From a virus: 64,000 bases of DNA. A model generated the notes under the pieces. That model was not told the DNA's origin. It worked only from the letters and a program-made list of their open reading frames with translations, and made no database searches. Shown here in pieces: positions 32,616-41,890 of this stretch. The DNA is taken from positions 177,400-241,399 of the IMG/VR virus record IMGVR_UViG_3300043411_000921. One strand, written 5' to 3'. Position 1 is the stretch's first letter, and the number at the start of each line of letters is the position of its first letter. Made by a program: the position numbers and the translations under genes.

Positions 32616-33266
32616 TTAGAAGGAATTGGTCTTGTTCATACCTGGGAGGCTTCCACCACCAGGAGCAAAGCCACCAGGAGGTCTGTTCACAATCGGCTTG
32701 TTGAAAGCCAACCGTGCCCAAGGTGAAGCCGCTGCTTCATTCAGCATTCCAGCAGGTTGAGGAGGTTGAAAGTTTGGATCCCTTGGAGGAAGAAGATTCC
32801 TTGGCACAGCTTGTTGCTGTGGTTGAAATGCTTGAGGCATTGGAACCTGTTGCTGTGGAAAACCAAAAGGTTGCTGTGTTGGAACCTGTTGTTGCAAGGG
32901 TTGCTGAAACATTGGGAATTGATTCAAGCTCACACCTTCCGCGATATGATTCTCTTGAGCATCTCTCTCAGGAATGGTTCTCATCATTGTGTCCATGAAA
33001 ATCTCATTCATCACAGATGCTTGTTTGGGGTTTCCTCTTGCAGCAGCAATGGCAGCAGCTTGAATTCTTGGATCAACAGCAGCCTGCATTTGTGGCGGCA
33101 TCATTCCCATCTGTTGTTGACTTTCCATGACAAGACTGCTAAACATGTTGTTGAAAGCACCTTCGGAAATCAGTTCTCTGAGACTTTCCTTGACAACGGC
33201 TTTGAATTCAGACCTTGAGATTTTCAGACCTTTGGTGTTGCTGGATGTTGGTTGGGCTGGTTTCAT
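32616..33266 (-). CDS. head-block protein with CTS-like N-terminus, 216 aa
   Basis: Residues about 13-36 (LKISRSEFKAVVKESLREL) match the CTS-like peptide. The remainder is Gln/Pro/Met-rich low complexity. It starts one base after the protease stop, so it is translated from the protease mRNA. Likely a packaged core component; function inferred. Confidence 0.55.
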   Translation of the reverse strand: MKPAQPTSSNTKGLKISRSEFKAVVKESLRELISEGAFNNMFSSLVMESQQQMGMMPPQMQAAVDPRIQAAAIAAARGNPKQASVMNEIFMDTMMRTIPERDAQENHIAEGVSLNQFPMFQQPLQQQVPTQQPFGFPQQQVPMPQAFQPQQQAVPRNLLPPRDPNFQPPQPAGMLNEAAASPWARLAFNKPIVNRPPGGFAPGGGSLPGMNKTNSF

Positions 33267-33267
33267 T

Positions 33268-33888
33268 TTATTTCTTCCTCATCGAGAGAATATCGTTTGC
33301 TACTCGATCTACCAAATCAGCTTTAGTGAAAACCTTTCGAACGACTGATGGGTCATACTCTTTTGCTTCAGCAAGATACATGAAGGCTTGCGGAGTCGAT
33401 GGTTCACTCACAAAGTCCCAGCAAATAATCTGAAGATCTTCTTGAACAACGTTGACGTTGTTTTCTTTCTGAAGAGAACCAAGTGCTCGGCTGGAGATTC
33501 CAGGTCTGCACTTTCTGCTGATAAGAGCTTCAATGATTTTGCCGGAAGGTGTTGGGAGGATTTCAACCTTTCCATAAACCACATCCCCTTCCATCCAGAT
33601 CTCTCTGATGACGTGTGAGATGTTTTTCATGTTAACGATTGGTTCGTTGGCATGATCCAGTTCCCCAAAGGCTCTGTCTTCTCTGATGAGCTTCTCGTAG
33701 TTCCGAACTTCACGCTGGAGGATGTCTCTTGGGTAGACTCTTCCGTTTTGGTTCAGGGTGTTTGCCTTTTGAAGAATACCCTTGAGAATGAGTGGTTTGC
33801 CTTCAACGTAACTGTTGACTGCTTCGTCGTCATATTCAAAACTTGCAACTTCTTTCAAGAGAAGAGTTTTGTTGTTTGGGGTTGTCAT
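33268..33888 (-). CDS. prohead core protease (gp21-like)
   Basis: 206 aa (T4 gp21 is 212). It matures the prohead by cutting capsid, scaffold and internal proteins. The N-terminal LKGILQKANTLNQNGRVYPR, the catalytic His in AFGELDHANEP (about residue 98) and the catalytic Ser in RPGISSRALGS (about residue 150) form the expected S80-family pattern. It lies between portal-linked genes and scaffold as in T4. Confidence 0.9.
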   Translation of the reverse strand: MTTPNNKTLLLKEVASFEYDDEAVNSYVEGKPLILKGILQKANTLNQNGRVYPRDILQREVRNYEKLIREDRAFGELDHANEPIVNMKNISHVIREIWMEGDVVYGKVEILPTPSGKIIEALISRKCRPGISSRALGSLQKENNVNVVQEDLQIICWDFVSEPSTPQAFMYLAEAKEYDPSVVRKVFTKADLVDRVANDILSMRKK

Positions 33889-33891
33889 GAT

Positions 33892-34785
33892 TTACTGTTT
33901 CTCCTTGAGTTCTGATTCCAGCTTGGAAAGACCAAGGTAGAAACCAACCGCTTCTTCAGAAAGAAGATCGGTGTTGCTATATTCCTTCATCAACAGACCG
34001 TTGATCGTGTTGAGTTTCTCAGTGAGAATCTTATCGTTTGAGAATTCATGAAGGTTCGCAGCCAAAGTTCTTGAAAACCTTGTTTTCACAGCGGAAAGAC
34101 TTTCGGACAAGGCACGTCTGGAACTTTCATCCTCTTTTGCGAACACAAACAGGTTGATGATATTTTTCTGTTCTGGGCTTAGATGAGCGTACTTCGCATT
34201 CACCTTTTCAGTCATGATACTAACAACAAGTCTGTCAACATCCCCTTCTGTCATGTTTGTTGCGGTTGCTTCTGTCAGAGTTTTTGTTGTCTGCTTGTTT
34301 GATTCCAGCATCCACTCAACTAAGCGATTTTCCAACTCAACCGTTTCAGCAACCAAGGAAACAGATTCTGTGAGAACTTGATCTCTCCAAGTGTTCAGAA
34401 GCACTTGGATGGTTGCTAGCTTCTTGTACTCAGTGATGTTCTCATCAAAGAAGTTGGGACAGTTGAGTTTGTTTGTTACCTCAAGCACAAGTGCTGTCTT
34501 CTCCAAATCAAGTCGAGCTTGGCTTTGGTATTTGACAGAGCCTCTAACCCTTTCAATCAAGTGATAAGCTTGTTCGGGGGTTTTTACATTTGCTTCTGAC
34601 AGTGCTTTGACCAGCTTCAATTCTTTGAAGATGTCGGTGGATGGGTTGAAACTTTTCTTCAACAGCAGCTTGGCTTTTTGAAGATCAGAGTCCCTCCCAT
34701 CCAGCACAGCCTTTCCAATGTATCGAACAAAGAACTCATACAAGAGTCCAGTGTTCCGCTTCTTATTGTGCTTGAGTTTTTGCAT
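33892..34785 (-). CDS. prohead protease-associated protein (putative gp21 inhibitor type)
   Basis: 297 aa. The basic opening KLKHNKKRNTGLLYEFFVRY is typical of the protein found between gp20 and gp21 in many marine T4-like phages, often annotated as a prohead-protease inhibitor. That function is a database convention as far as I know rather than proven. Helical throughout. A TAGTTA box lies 14 bases before the ATG. Confidence 0.65.
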   Translation of the reverse strand: MQKLKHNKKRNTGLLYEFFVRYIGKAVLDGRDSDLQKAKLLLKKSFNPSTDIFKELKLVKALSEANVKTPEQAYHLIERVRGSVKYQSQARLDLEKTALVLEVTNKLNCPNFFDENITEYKKLATIQVLLNTWRDQVLTESVSLVAETVELENRLVEWMLESNKQTTKTLTEATATNMTEGDVDRLVVSIMTEKVNAKYAHLSPEQKNIINLFVFAKEDESSRRALSESLSAVKTRFSRTLAANLHEFSNDKILTEKLNTINGLLMKEYSNTDLLSEEAVGFYLGLSKLESELKEKQ

Positions 34786-34799
34786 GGTCTAAATGCGGA

Positions 34800-34805
34800 T
34801 AACTA
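34800..34805 (-). promoter_or_regulatory. late-type -10 box TAGTTA
   Basis: TCTAGTTATCCGC on the minus strand, 14 bases before the ATG at 34785. Confidence 0.5.
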
Positions 34806-34808
34806 GAA

Positions 34809-36893
34809 CTATTCGCTTGAATTCGTAGGATCCTGTTCCCCAGCCAACCCAAGCAACTCGTTCAACATATTCTCTTCTTCTGTTCCCTCTCTTTGGATCC
34901 CTTTCTGGTTATCCTCCACACCCTCAGACATAATCACCTCATTCCCAGGGGTTTTAACACTGAGAACTTCCGCCAAACCCCTCAAGGAAGACTGCAACTC
35001 TTTTGGAAGGCGCCTTCCGATTCTCCTGGCTCTTGCTTCCTCTTGTTCCAACATGAATTTCCGGGTTCCAGCAATGTCGTAGGGATCCTTGGAATATCTG
35101 TTGCCAGTAATATCCAACATGCTCTTGAAATCAGGAAGAGAGAGAGCACGACTGCCGGTGAATTCTTTACTACCCCCTCTATCGCGCTTAAATGCCTTAT
35201 CCAGGCTGGGCGTTGGGTTGAACCTAATTGGGGTGCTTCCACCCTTTTGAGCGCCCTGGATAATCCCCTGGGTGCCTTTACGGGCCTCCTCCCTTGCCTT
35301 GGCAATTGCCGCTTGGTGTTTCCTCTCCATCTCCTCATTCTCAATTTCCAAACTCCTGACTTCTTTTTTGTCGGGAGCAAAAGGAGAGGTTGGGACTTCA
35401 TAGTTCGCCTTGTCGAAAATATCAACGCTGCTTTCCATACTCTTGTCAAACACCGGATTCTCCAGGATCATCTTCAATTCAGCAATCCTGAGTTGGTCTT
35501 GTTTGGCTTCTTGCCAGATGGTGTTGATCTCTTCTGGACGAAGACCAAGAATCTCTCTCTGAATCCAAGGGAAGGAAATGATTCCGGTTTCTTTTCCAAT
35601 ATCAAGAGCCTTGGAGGCTGTTTCAATCTTGCTGGAGATGAGGGCAAGCTTTTGTTGGACGGCAACCGTGGAAGGGTTGGAGAATTTCAGTTCAAAGTTG
35701 AGGAGGTCATCTCCACTGAAACCAAGAGAATAGAGATGGATCATTGCGAGCTTGTCGAGTTCGGCAACGATGATTTTTTGAAGGTGAGAGATGGTTCTGG
35801 AGAAGCGAATATCTTCTTGGGCGAGTGTTGCTTTACTAGAGATGGCTTCGTCGTATGTCAGATAAGCTCTTGGAACCATCAAAGCGGCAATGAGTTTTTT
35901 GTGGATGAACTCGACATCCTCGATTGCCGTTGCGTTTGTAGCTCCTGCCAAAGATTCAATTTTTGTCAAACTGTTTGGTCTTGCTGGGAGGTAGTAGTCC
36001 TCATCAATTGCAAGAGGGTTGTAACGAAAGTCTTGTCTGCCTTGTTGCTGTTCAATGACAGAAGCACCTTTCATTCCCTCTTTGACAGCTTCCATATAAG
36101 AAGGAATGTCGTTCGGGTGAACAGCAGAAACATCAACGTAGAAGACTCTTCGTTCTGGTGATCGAACAAGTCGATAAACCAACATGGAGTCTTCTAACAT
36201 AACGAGCTGACGGAATGGCCTCCTGGCACTCTCCAGGAAGCTTGTTCCATAAGGAAGGAACAAGTCATTTCCCAGAATTCTAAAGTGAAGCATCTGCCAG
36301 TTTTCGAGATACTTCCCTCCTCTGGAGATGAGTCTAAACCTCACGGCATAAGGATCGTTTCGATCAAACCCTTCTTCTCTTTCCACTTCATTGACAGGAA
36401 GAGGTTCGCAGTTGATTACTCCATAATTCGGAACAACTTCAACATACATGAAGTAGTCGCCGTTCTTGACAAGGTTCCTGATCATTCTTCTTCCATTGAA
36501 CTCAATGTTCATCACGTCATAGAAGAGTTCTTCCAGGGCTTTTTGAACCTGTTGGTTGTCACTGTAAATGTGAAAGGTGTTTCCGTTTTCATCGGAGGCA
36601 CAGCTTTCATCGGCATAGATGTTTAGTGCGGTTGCGATGTCTGGGAAACTCTCCATTTCAGCAAACTCGGCATATCGACTCATGCGATCAAGAACGCCGT
36701 AAGCGCCAAGAACAGAGAATGGCGAAGCTTCTTTTTTGAATCCAGACGCACCGTAATAACCAAGGTTGTTTTGGACGACTTGGTTGTCGTAGTAGTTTTT
36801 GTAGTCTTGTCCTTTTACTTTACGTCTGATTGCTGGACCTGATCGAAAGAGTCTTGTGAGACGTTGGTAGAAGGTTTTTTCTTGCTTTGCCAT
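34809..36893 (-). CDS. portal vertex protein (gp20-like)
   Basis: 694 aa (T4 gp20 is 524). Twelve copies form the DNA entry channel and seed head assembly. Recognisable segments include FPDIATALNIYADESCASDE, VKNGDYFMYVEVVPNYGV, YGTSFLESARRPFRQLVMLE, RSPERRVFYVDV and the stem/wing region KLIAALMVPRAYLTYDEAIS. The C-terminal ~170 residues are an extension with low complexity and acidic tail. It is the first gene of the minus-strand morphogenesis block. Confidence 0.9.
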   Translation of the reverse strand: MAKQEKTFYQRLTRLFRSGPAIRRKVKGQDYKNYYDNQVVQNNLGYYGASGFKKEASPFSVLGAYGVLDRMSRYAEFAEMESFPDIATALNIYADESCASDENGNTFHIYSDNQQVQKALEELFYDVMNIEFNGRRMIRNLVKNGDYFMYVEVVPNYGVINCEPLPVNEVEREEGFDRNDPYAVRFRLISRGGKYLENWQMLHFRILGNDLFLPYGTSFLESARRPFRQLVMLEDSMLVYRLVRSPERRVFYVDVSAVHPNDIPSYMEAVKEGMKGASVIEQQQGRQDFRYNPLAIDEDYYLPARPNSLTKIESLAGATNATAIEDVEFIHKKLIAALMVPRAYLTYDEAISSKATLAQEDIRFSRTISHLQKIIVAELDKLAMIHLYSLGFSGDDLLNFELKFSNPSTVAVQQKLALISSKIETASKALDIGKETGIISFPWIQREILGLRPEEINTIWQEAKQDQLRIAELKMILENPVFDKSMESSVDIFDKANYEVPTSPFAPDKKEVRSLEIENEEMERKHQAAIAKAREEARKGTQGIIQGAQKGGSTPIRFNPTPSLDKAFKRDRGGSKEFTGSRALSLPDFKSMLDITGNRYSKDPYDIAGTRKFMLEQEEARARRIGRRLPKELQSSLRGLAEVLSVKTPGNEVIMSEGVEDNQKGIQREGTEEENMLNELLGLAGEQDPTNSSE

Positions 36894-36910
36894 GCTGTTT
36901 ACTTATCCGT

Positions 36911-37279
36911 ATGCCTTTATCAGAACTGGCAAAAGACAGAATTGCATACGTTGCTGCGTATGTGCAGGATTCTATTACCGACTGGTTTGTTTTGAAGATT
37001 GAGATTCTAAGAGCATTCGGAAGGTTTGACAGGAAGAAGTTGGGAATGAGCAGGAGACATCCAAGCACGGAGAAGCTGTTTGTCAACGAGGCAGACAGAG
37101 AAATCATGGAGTATTGGGAGCTACTTACGGGGATCAAACCCTTTGTAGACGAGACAAAACTGCATGATCCCAACTGGGTTTACAGGCCATCGGGATGGAG
37201 ACTAGCGGAGATCAATGAAAAACGTAAAGCAGAGCGGGAAGCAGCCAAGTCTTCAAAAAATCATTCTGGAACAGGATGA
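36911..37279 (+). CDS. hypothetical protein, 122 aa
   Basis: Not recognised. The ATG at 36911 (PLSELAKDR) is preferred to an earlier start that overlaps the portal start. Basic and helical, with a Lys/Arg-rich tail. Its end overlaps the start of the next gene by 65 bases in another frame. Confidence 0.5.
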   Translation: MPLSELAKDRIAYVAAYVQDSITDWFVLKIEILRAFGRFDRKKLGMSRRHPSTEKLFVNEADREIMEYWELLTGIKPFVDETKLHDPNWVYRPSGWRLAEINEKRKAEREAAKSSKNHSGTG

Positions 37280-38327
37280 CTACGACTTTGGAGATTATAG
37301 CGATTACGGTTCTGGTTACGGTGGAAGCTATACTGACTCTTCCACACAAGGCTCTGGAAAAGGTCTTGCAAGAATAACAAGCAGAGAAGCTCTCCCAGGA
37401 CTTCTCATGTCTCCAGTTGTTGATGTTGCCAACGCCTTCAAAAAGTTCGGAGCAAAGGTGGGAATAAAGGCTGCTGGAATTGTCGTTTCAACTCTGACTC
37501 AAGCAATTGCTGCTGTTATGCCATTCAACAACCCTCTGTCCGTCGATTATGTGGACAGAAAGTTCCGATTCTGGGACACAAAAGCCCTTGGTTTCATTGA
37601 AAAGCAGTTTGAAAAGGAAACTGCTTTGATGAGGCAGGGCTGGGAAACGTTCAAAACAGATTTCTGGGGCTTGGGATTTGTTGCGTCACCTTATGATATG
37701 ATTGCCGCTGCCATCACCGCAGAAAAAGGAATAGATGCCAGTTTGTCGGTGCTGAACGTCATCACTGGTGGATACGTTGACAAGATGATTGCAAAGGTCT
37801 TGAGGGCGAAGGGTGATCCTGGAACCTTGAAAGGTTATATCCAACGCCACAGTTGGGGACAACGGGCTCAAGAGTTTTCTGATAGCACCTATTACTCTGA
37901 TGATGACTATAACCCCTTCATCAGAGAATCCTCCAGCCAAGACAACTTTGACTCCATGTCTCTTCCAGACAAGATCAATCTCTTGAAAAAAGAATTGGGA
38001 GAAGAGGAAGCCAACAAAGTTTTTGGTGCTGTTGCCAATGATGTGATGAAGAGCCCAGAGGGAGAGGAAGCAGAAAAGAAATGGGTCTCCAGGAACCTGC
38101 CATTGGTCGCTGGGGGGCTTTTTACGGCCCTCGACAAAGATTTGAAGGCAGGAGTAGTTCCAGGTGTTTCTCTGCCACAGATAAAGCTCTGGAAGCGATC
38201 TGCGGGGTCTTTGGCAGAGAAGGCAGTAACAGATGTCATTGCCAAGTCAAAAGTGAAGATTACTCCTCCAGACGGTGCTCTTGAGGCCGTAAAAACCTTT
38301 GTGGACAGGACTGTAACCAAACCATAA
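37215..38327 (+). CDS. probable internal head protein with CTS-like N-terminus, 370 aa
   Basis: The N-terminus KQPSLQKIILEQDDYDF fits the CTS-like pattern, followed by a Tyr/Gly/Ser-rich linker (about residues 25-48). The body has hydrophobic, amphipathic helices (AAGIVVSTLTQAIAAVMPF) that could bind a membrane. This resembles packaged proteins ejected into the host, but no family is recognised. GTG/ATG alternatives are few; the ATG at 37215 is in-frame and unopposed. Confidence 0.55.
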   Translation: MKNVKQSGKQPSLQKIILEQDDYDFGDYSDYGSGYGGSYTDSSTQGSGKGLARITSREALPGLLMSPVVDVANAFKKFGAKVGIKAAGIVVSTLTQAIAAVMPFNNPLSVDYVDRKFRFWDTKALGFIEKQFEKETALMRQGWETFKTDFWGLGFVASPYDMIAAAITAEKGIDASLSVLNVITGGYVDKMIAKVLRAKGDPGTLKGYIQRHSWGQRAQEFSDSTYYSDDDYNPFIRESSSQDNFDSMSLPDKINLLKKELGEEEANKVFGAVANDVMKSPEGEEAEKKWVSRNLPLVAGGLFTALDKDLKAGVVPGVSLPQIKLWKRSAGSLAEKAVTDVIAKSKVKITPPDGALEAVKTFVDRTVTKP

Positions 38328-38402
38328 GCTATACAACGTTTTTTCTGTCTTTCTACCATAGGCATGAACATTCCCGGTCAAAACACTGGGAAAAGAGGAT
38401 TT

Positions 38403-38699
38403 ATGCCAAAACGAAGCAAGAAACAAAACGAAGACGTAGCGAATGAGATGCCTGAGAACATTGGGGATCTTAAACCCATTGTAGATGAATTTGTTTCCAG
38501 GATGAAGAATCTGGAGAACGAGGAACAGCTTCTCAAGGAATCAAAGAAAGAGTTGATTGAGGAGTATTCAACCAAGCTGGATACCAAGACTTTGAAGATG
38601 GCTCTTAGGGTTGTTGACGTGAAGTCGAAGGTGCAGCACAAGCATTATTTTGATTTGTTCCTTCGTGTTCTTGAAGGAGATGTGGACGAACAATCATGA
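38403..38699 (+). CDS. small helical protein, possibly GapR/DUF2312-like
   Basis: 98 aa. The ATG at 38403 has an AGAGG site, better than the one at 38364. The pattern FVSRMKNLENEEQLLKESKK then a long helix recalls DUF2312/GapR proteins that bind overtwisted DNA, but the match is weak. Overlaps the next gene by ATGA. Confidence 0.45.
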   Translation: MPKRSKKQNEDVANEMPENIGDLKPIVDEFVSRMKNLENEEQLLKESKKELIEEYSTKLDTKTLKMALRVVDVKSKVQHKHYFDLFLRVLEGDVDEQS

Positions 38700-39187
38700 A
38701 GAAGCAGCTTAGGAAGTTGAGTTACATCCCTGAGATTCTTTATGAGGCTCCAAGCCGTCCTGGGGAGAAGGTATCACCTATTCCTTATGTGGTAATTCCG
38801 AAAGACAAGGACATGCCAGCAGGCATCTACATCATGCGTTATTCTCAAACAGGAGAGCGTGAAGTGGGTGATGATGGAAAACCTGAAGAGATCATGGATG
38901 GTCCTTATCCTCACATGTTTGTTGACTTCGCAATCCTTGAAGAAGTTATCCATGAAGAATTCCCAGCCACAAGCTCAGTTGATTCAAGAAAGTTGATTGA
39001 TGCCATTCGCGTTGGTCTTGGATTGCTCCCAGCAGCCAAAGCCAAAAAGGAAGGTGAAGCAATGCTGGATCGTGTTGTTCAAGCAGCAAACAAGATCGTG
39101 GAAGAAAAGATGGCAACTCAACAAGAGCGCAAAGAGTTGTATGAAAAAGTCATTCTTCAGAATGACCAGGAGAAGAAGGGCCAATGA
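38696..39187 (+). CDS. hypothetical protein, 163 aa
   Basis: Not recognised. A beta-rich first half (SPIPYVVIPKDKDMPAGIYI) and a helical second half ending in charged coiled coil. Coupled by ATGA at both ends within the + operon that leads to the chaperonin. Confidence 0.55.
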   Translation: MKKQLRKLSYIPEILYEAPSRPGEKVSPIPYVVIPKDKDMPAGIYIMRYSQTGEREVGDDGKPEEIMDGPYPHMFVDFAILEEVIHEEFPATSSVDSRKLIDAIRVGLGLLPAAKAKKEGEAMLDRVVQAANKIVEEKMATQQERKELYEKVILQNDQEKKGQ

Positions 39188-39600
39188 GGTTTCATCCGTC
39201 TGTTGTTGAAAGCATTATCCTTGCTTGCAGGAACTTTGGGGGACATGCTTCCGAAAAGAAGCTCAGGGATGTGCTTTCTGCCAAGAGATATGCCGCATAT
39301 TCTGGTGAACGTTCCGACGTTGTTCTTGTCGATGCCGCAGAATACATGAAGGCGGTAGTTCAGCAAGGAAGAGGTATCAATGGAATTGTTCCAATGTCAC
39401 TTCATACCAATGCGTTTGAAAAGATCATGTACCTGTTTGATCTTTATTCTGGGTATGACAACGAGCAGAAACTAAGGAATGCTTTGGTTGTTTTGGACTT
39501 GACTCCTTATGAGAAGAAGACTGGGCTTGGCAGTGGTGAAACGATTCTTGTTTTGACAGAAGAATACAACCGTGTTCTTCAAGGAGCACCAAAGCGATGA
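39184..39600 (+). CDS. hypothetical protein, 138 aa
   Basis: Not recognised. Mixed alpha/beta, no cysteine cluster or membrane segment. ATGA overlap with both neighbours. Confidence 0.55.
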   Translation: MRFHPSVVESIILACRNFGGHASEKKLRDVLSAKRYAAYSGERSDVVLVDAAEYMKAVVQQGRGINGIVPMSLHTNAFEKIMYLFDLYSGYDNEQKLRNALVVLDLTPYEKKTGLGSGETILVLTEEYNRVLQGAPKR

Positions 39601-40142
39601 GTTACTCCATAGGCCAAATCATCTATGTTTTGTCTGAAAAGACCCAAGTGGTTCTACCAGGAATAGTTTGTGAAGAAATCAATCACAAAACACTGGATGG
39701 AATCAAAACGTCTTACCGCGTTGCTATTGGCCCAGCAAACAAACAACGGGTTGTTGATCTTACGACGGTTGATGGTGAGGTCTATGGAGATTTGCAAGAA
39801 GTCAGGAATGTTCTCATTGGACGCTTGACAGCTTTCGTTGACAACCTTTGCAACACCACAAACGAACGTGTTCAGCAATGGTATGGACAAAACAACGGAC
39901 AAAAATCTCAGCCTGCAACGCCAAATGGCAAGCTGGATCCAAGTGATCTCATCAATGAAGTCGATTCCAGCCCGGCACAACCACAACAACAGCAATCTGT
40001 TCAGCAGCCGCGAACTGTCCCAGCACATCATGCGAATGCAGCGGGAAGGTACGCAGATCCAGAACTCTTTTCAAGGGAGTTTGTGGACAATGATGGCGTC
40101 GTGAAGAAAATTCAAATCAACGTTCCAGGATTCCAAGAGTAA
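39597..40142 (+). CDS. hypothetical protein, 181 aa
   Basis: Not recognised. The first ~80 residues look like an SH3-type barrel (SIGQIIYVLSEKTQVVLPGI); a Gln/Pro-rich linker follows, then a C-terminal FVDNDGVVKKIQINVPGF. Many small proteins here share the barrel-like opening. The stop overlaps the chaperonin ATG (TAATG). Confidence 0.55.
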   Translation: MSYSIGQIIYVLSEKTQVVLPGIVCEEINHKTLDGIKTSYRVAIGPANKQRVVDLTTVDGEVYGDLQEVRNVLIGRLTAFVDNLCNTTNERVQQWYGQNNGQKSQPATPNGKLDPSDLINEVDSSPAQPQQQQSVQQPRTVPAHHANAAGRYADPELFSREFVDNDGVVKKIQINVPGFQE

Positions 40143-41881
40143 TGTCAACATCAACAACAGCAACACCTGAAACCTTTCCAGTGATGGAAGTTACGTTTGG
40201 GCAAGAAGGTTTGAAACAGATTCTTGAAGGAGCAGAAGTTCTTTACAAGGCTGTGAAATCGACAATGGGGCCTTCAGGCAACAACGTCATCATTGACAAC
40301 GGACAGACAGCCCCTTTCATAACAAAAGACGGTGTAACTGTCGCAAAAAGCATTCGTCTTCGTTCAAAGATTCCCAGCATTGGTGCTGAACTCATCAAAG
40401 AGATTGCTGGGAAAACAAACGAAAACGTCGGGGACGGAACCACGACTTCTGTGGTTTTAGGTTATTCCCTTCTCTTCCAAGGCAACAAGGTTATTTCCGC
40501 TGGACACTCTGCTGTTGAAGTGAAACGTGGAATGGATCTTGCAACCGCAAAGGTTATTGAATGGTTGAAGGAGCACGCAACTCAAGTCAACGACCCAGAA
40601 CAAATTGTAAATGTTGGAACCATTTCAGCAAATGGTGATCGCTCTATTGGGGAACTTCTTTCCGAAGCAATCTCAAAGGTTGGACAGGATGGCATCATCA
40701 CCATTGAACCAGCTAAATCCGTTAAGACAACTTTGGATGTTGTTGAAGGTTTGCAGTTTGAGTCTGGATTCGTCTCCCCTTACTTCGTCACAAACCAAGA
40801 AAAGCTCACCGCTGAACTAAATGATCCTTTTGTGTTGATCACCAACAGGAAGATTTCCTCTCTCCAAGAAATCCTCCCAGTGCTGGAGTTGACAGCAAAC
40901 ACCAATAAACCCCTGTTGATTATTGCTGACGAGATTGAAGGGGAAGCTCTTCATACGTTGCTTGTAAACAAAATGAAGGGAGTTGTTTTCTCCTGTGCGG
41001 TCAAAGCTCCTTCTTATGGAGAAAACCGAACAGATATTCTCTCAGACATTGCTTTGGTGACTGGAGGGAAGGTCTTTGACTCTTCTTCTGAAAAACAAAT
41101 TCGTCAAGCAAACCTTCACGACCTTGGAAAATGCAAGAAGGTTATTGTTTCGAAGGGAACAACAACACTTGTTGTGGATAACAAGGAGAAGAAGAAAGAG
41201 ATTGATGAGCGTGCAGAACAACTTAGGGCTCTTCTGAATTCTCATGCTGGATTGGATGAACTCAAGAGAGACAACACGAAGAAAAGACTTGCCAAACTTT
41301 CTGGTGGTATTGCCGTCATCAAGGTTGGTGGTTCAACCGAAGTCGAAATCTTTGAGAAGAAAGATCGTGTTGATGACGCTTTGAACGCAACGGTTGCTGC
41401 CGTTCAAGAAGGTATTCTTCCAGGAGGAGGAACAGCATTGTTCTATGCTGCTGAATGGCTCCAGAAAGAAATGACAACAAACGAAGATTTCTTGAAGTTG
41501 ACCGATGATGAATTGGCTGGAGTTAGAGTGGTGATTGAAGCTGCTCGGCAACCCCTGAAAGTTATCGTTGAGAACACAGGAAAAAGCCCAGACGTTGTTA
41601 TGAATGAACTTCGGAACTATGACAACCGCAAGGCAACAAAGCTTCTTGAAGAGATTTCTGGAAAGACTTCAAAATCAATTGAGGTTGTGGATGTTTCGAT
41701 CAAGGAGTCTTTGGCTGGAAGGTTGCGTCAGGGATATGATGCTTACAACCACGTCTATGGAGACATGATTGAAAAAGGCATCATTGATCCTTTAAAGGTT
41801 GAAAGAAGTGCGTTGGAGTATGCTTGTTCGGTTGTGGGACTTCTTCTGACAACGAACGCGATTGTTGTAACTGATCAATGA
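40142..41881 (+). CDS. groEL-like: phage GroEL-type chaperonin
   Basis: 579 aa. A group I chaperonin: ring-forming ATPase that folds proteins in a closed chamber. Equatorial motifs present: VKSTMGPSGNNVII, ITKDGVTVAKSI, the nucleotide loop GDGTTTSVV, SGGIAVIKVGGSTEVE followed by KKDRVDDALNATVAAVQEGI (catalytic Asp kept) and LPGGGTAL. The apical domain includes LQFESGFVSPYF. Chaperonins occur in a few large phages, where they may fold the capsid protein. Coupled to upstream genes; a short gene that could encode a partner follows. Confidence 0.9.
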   Translation: MSTSTTATPETFPVMEVTFGQEGLKQILEGAEVLYKAVKSTMGPSGNNVIIDNGQTAPFITKDGVTVAKSIRLRSKIPSIGAELIKEIAGKTNENVGDGTTTSVVLGYSLLFQGNKVISAGHSAVEVKRGMDLATAKVIEWLKEHATQVNDPEQIVNVGTISANGDRSIGELLSEAISKVGQDGIITIEPAKSVKTTLDVVEGLQFESGFVSPYFVTNQEKLTAELNDPFVLITNRKISSLQEILPVLELTANTNKPLLIIADEIEGEALHTLLVNKMKGVVFSCAVKAPSYGENRTDILSDIALVTGGKVFDSSSEKQIRQANLHDLGKCKKVIVSKGTTTLVVDNKEKKKEIDERAEQLRALLNSHAGLDELKRDNTKKRLAKLSGGIAVIKVGGSTEVEIFEKKDRVDDALNATVAAVQEGILPGGGTALFYAAEWLQKEMTTNEDFLKLTDDELAGVRVVIEAARQPLKVIVENTGKSPDVVMNELRNYDNRKATKLLEEISGKTSKSIEVVDVSIKESLAGRLRQGYDAYNHVYGDMIEKGIIDPLKVERSALEYACSVVGLLLTTNAIVVTDQ

Positions 41882-41890
41882 GGAAAAGCT

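Noticed and set aside
34893-36161. 422-codon + strand open frame
   Set aside because: Lies wholly antisense to the portal gene; its product is Leu/Phe-rich with no motif, as expected for a shadow frame.
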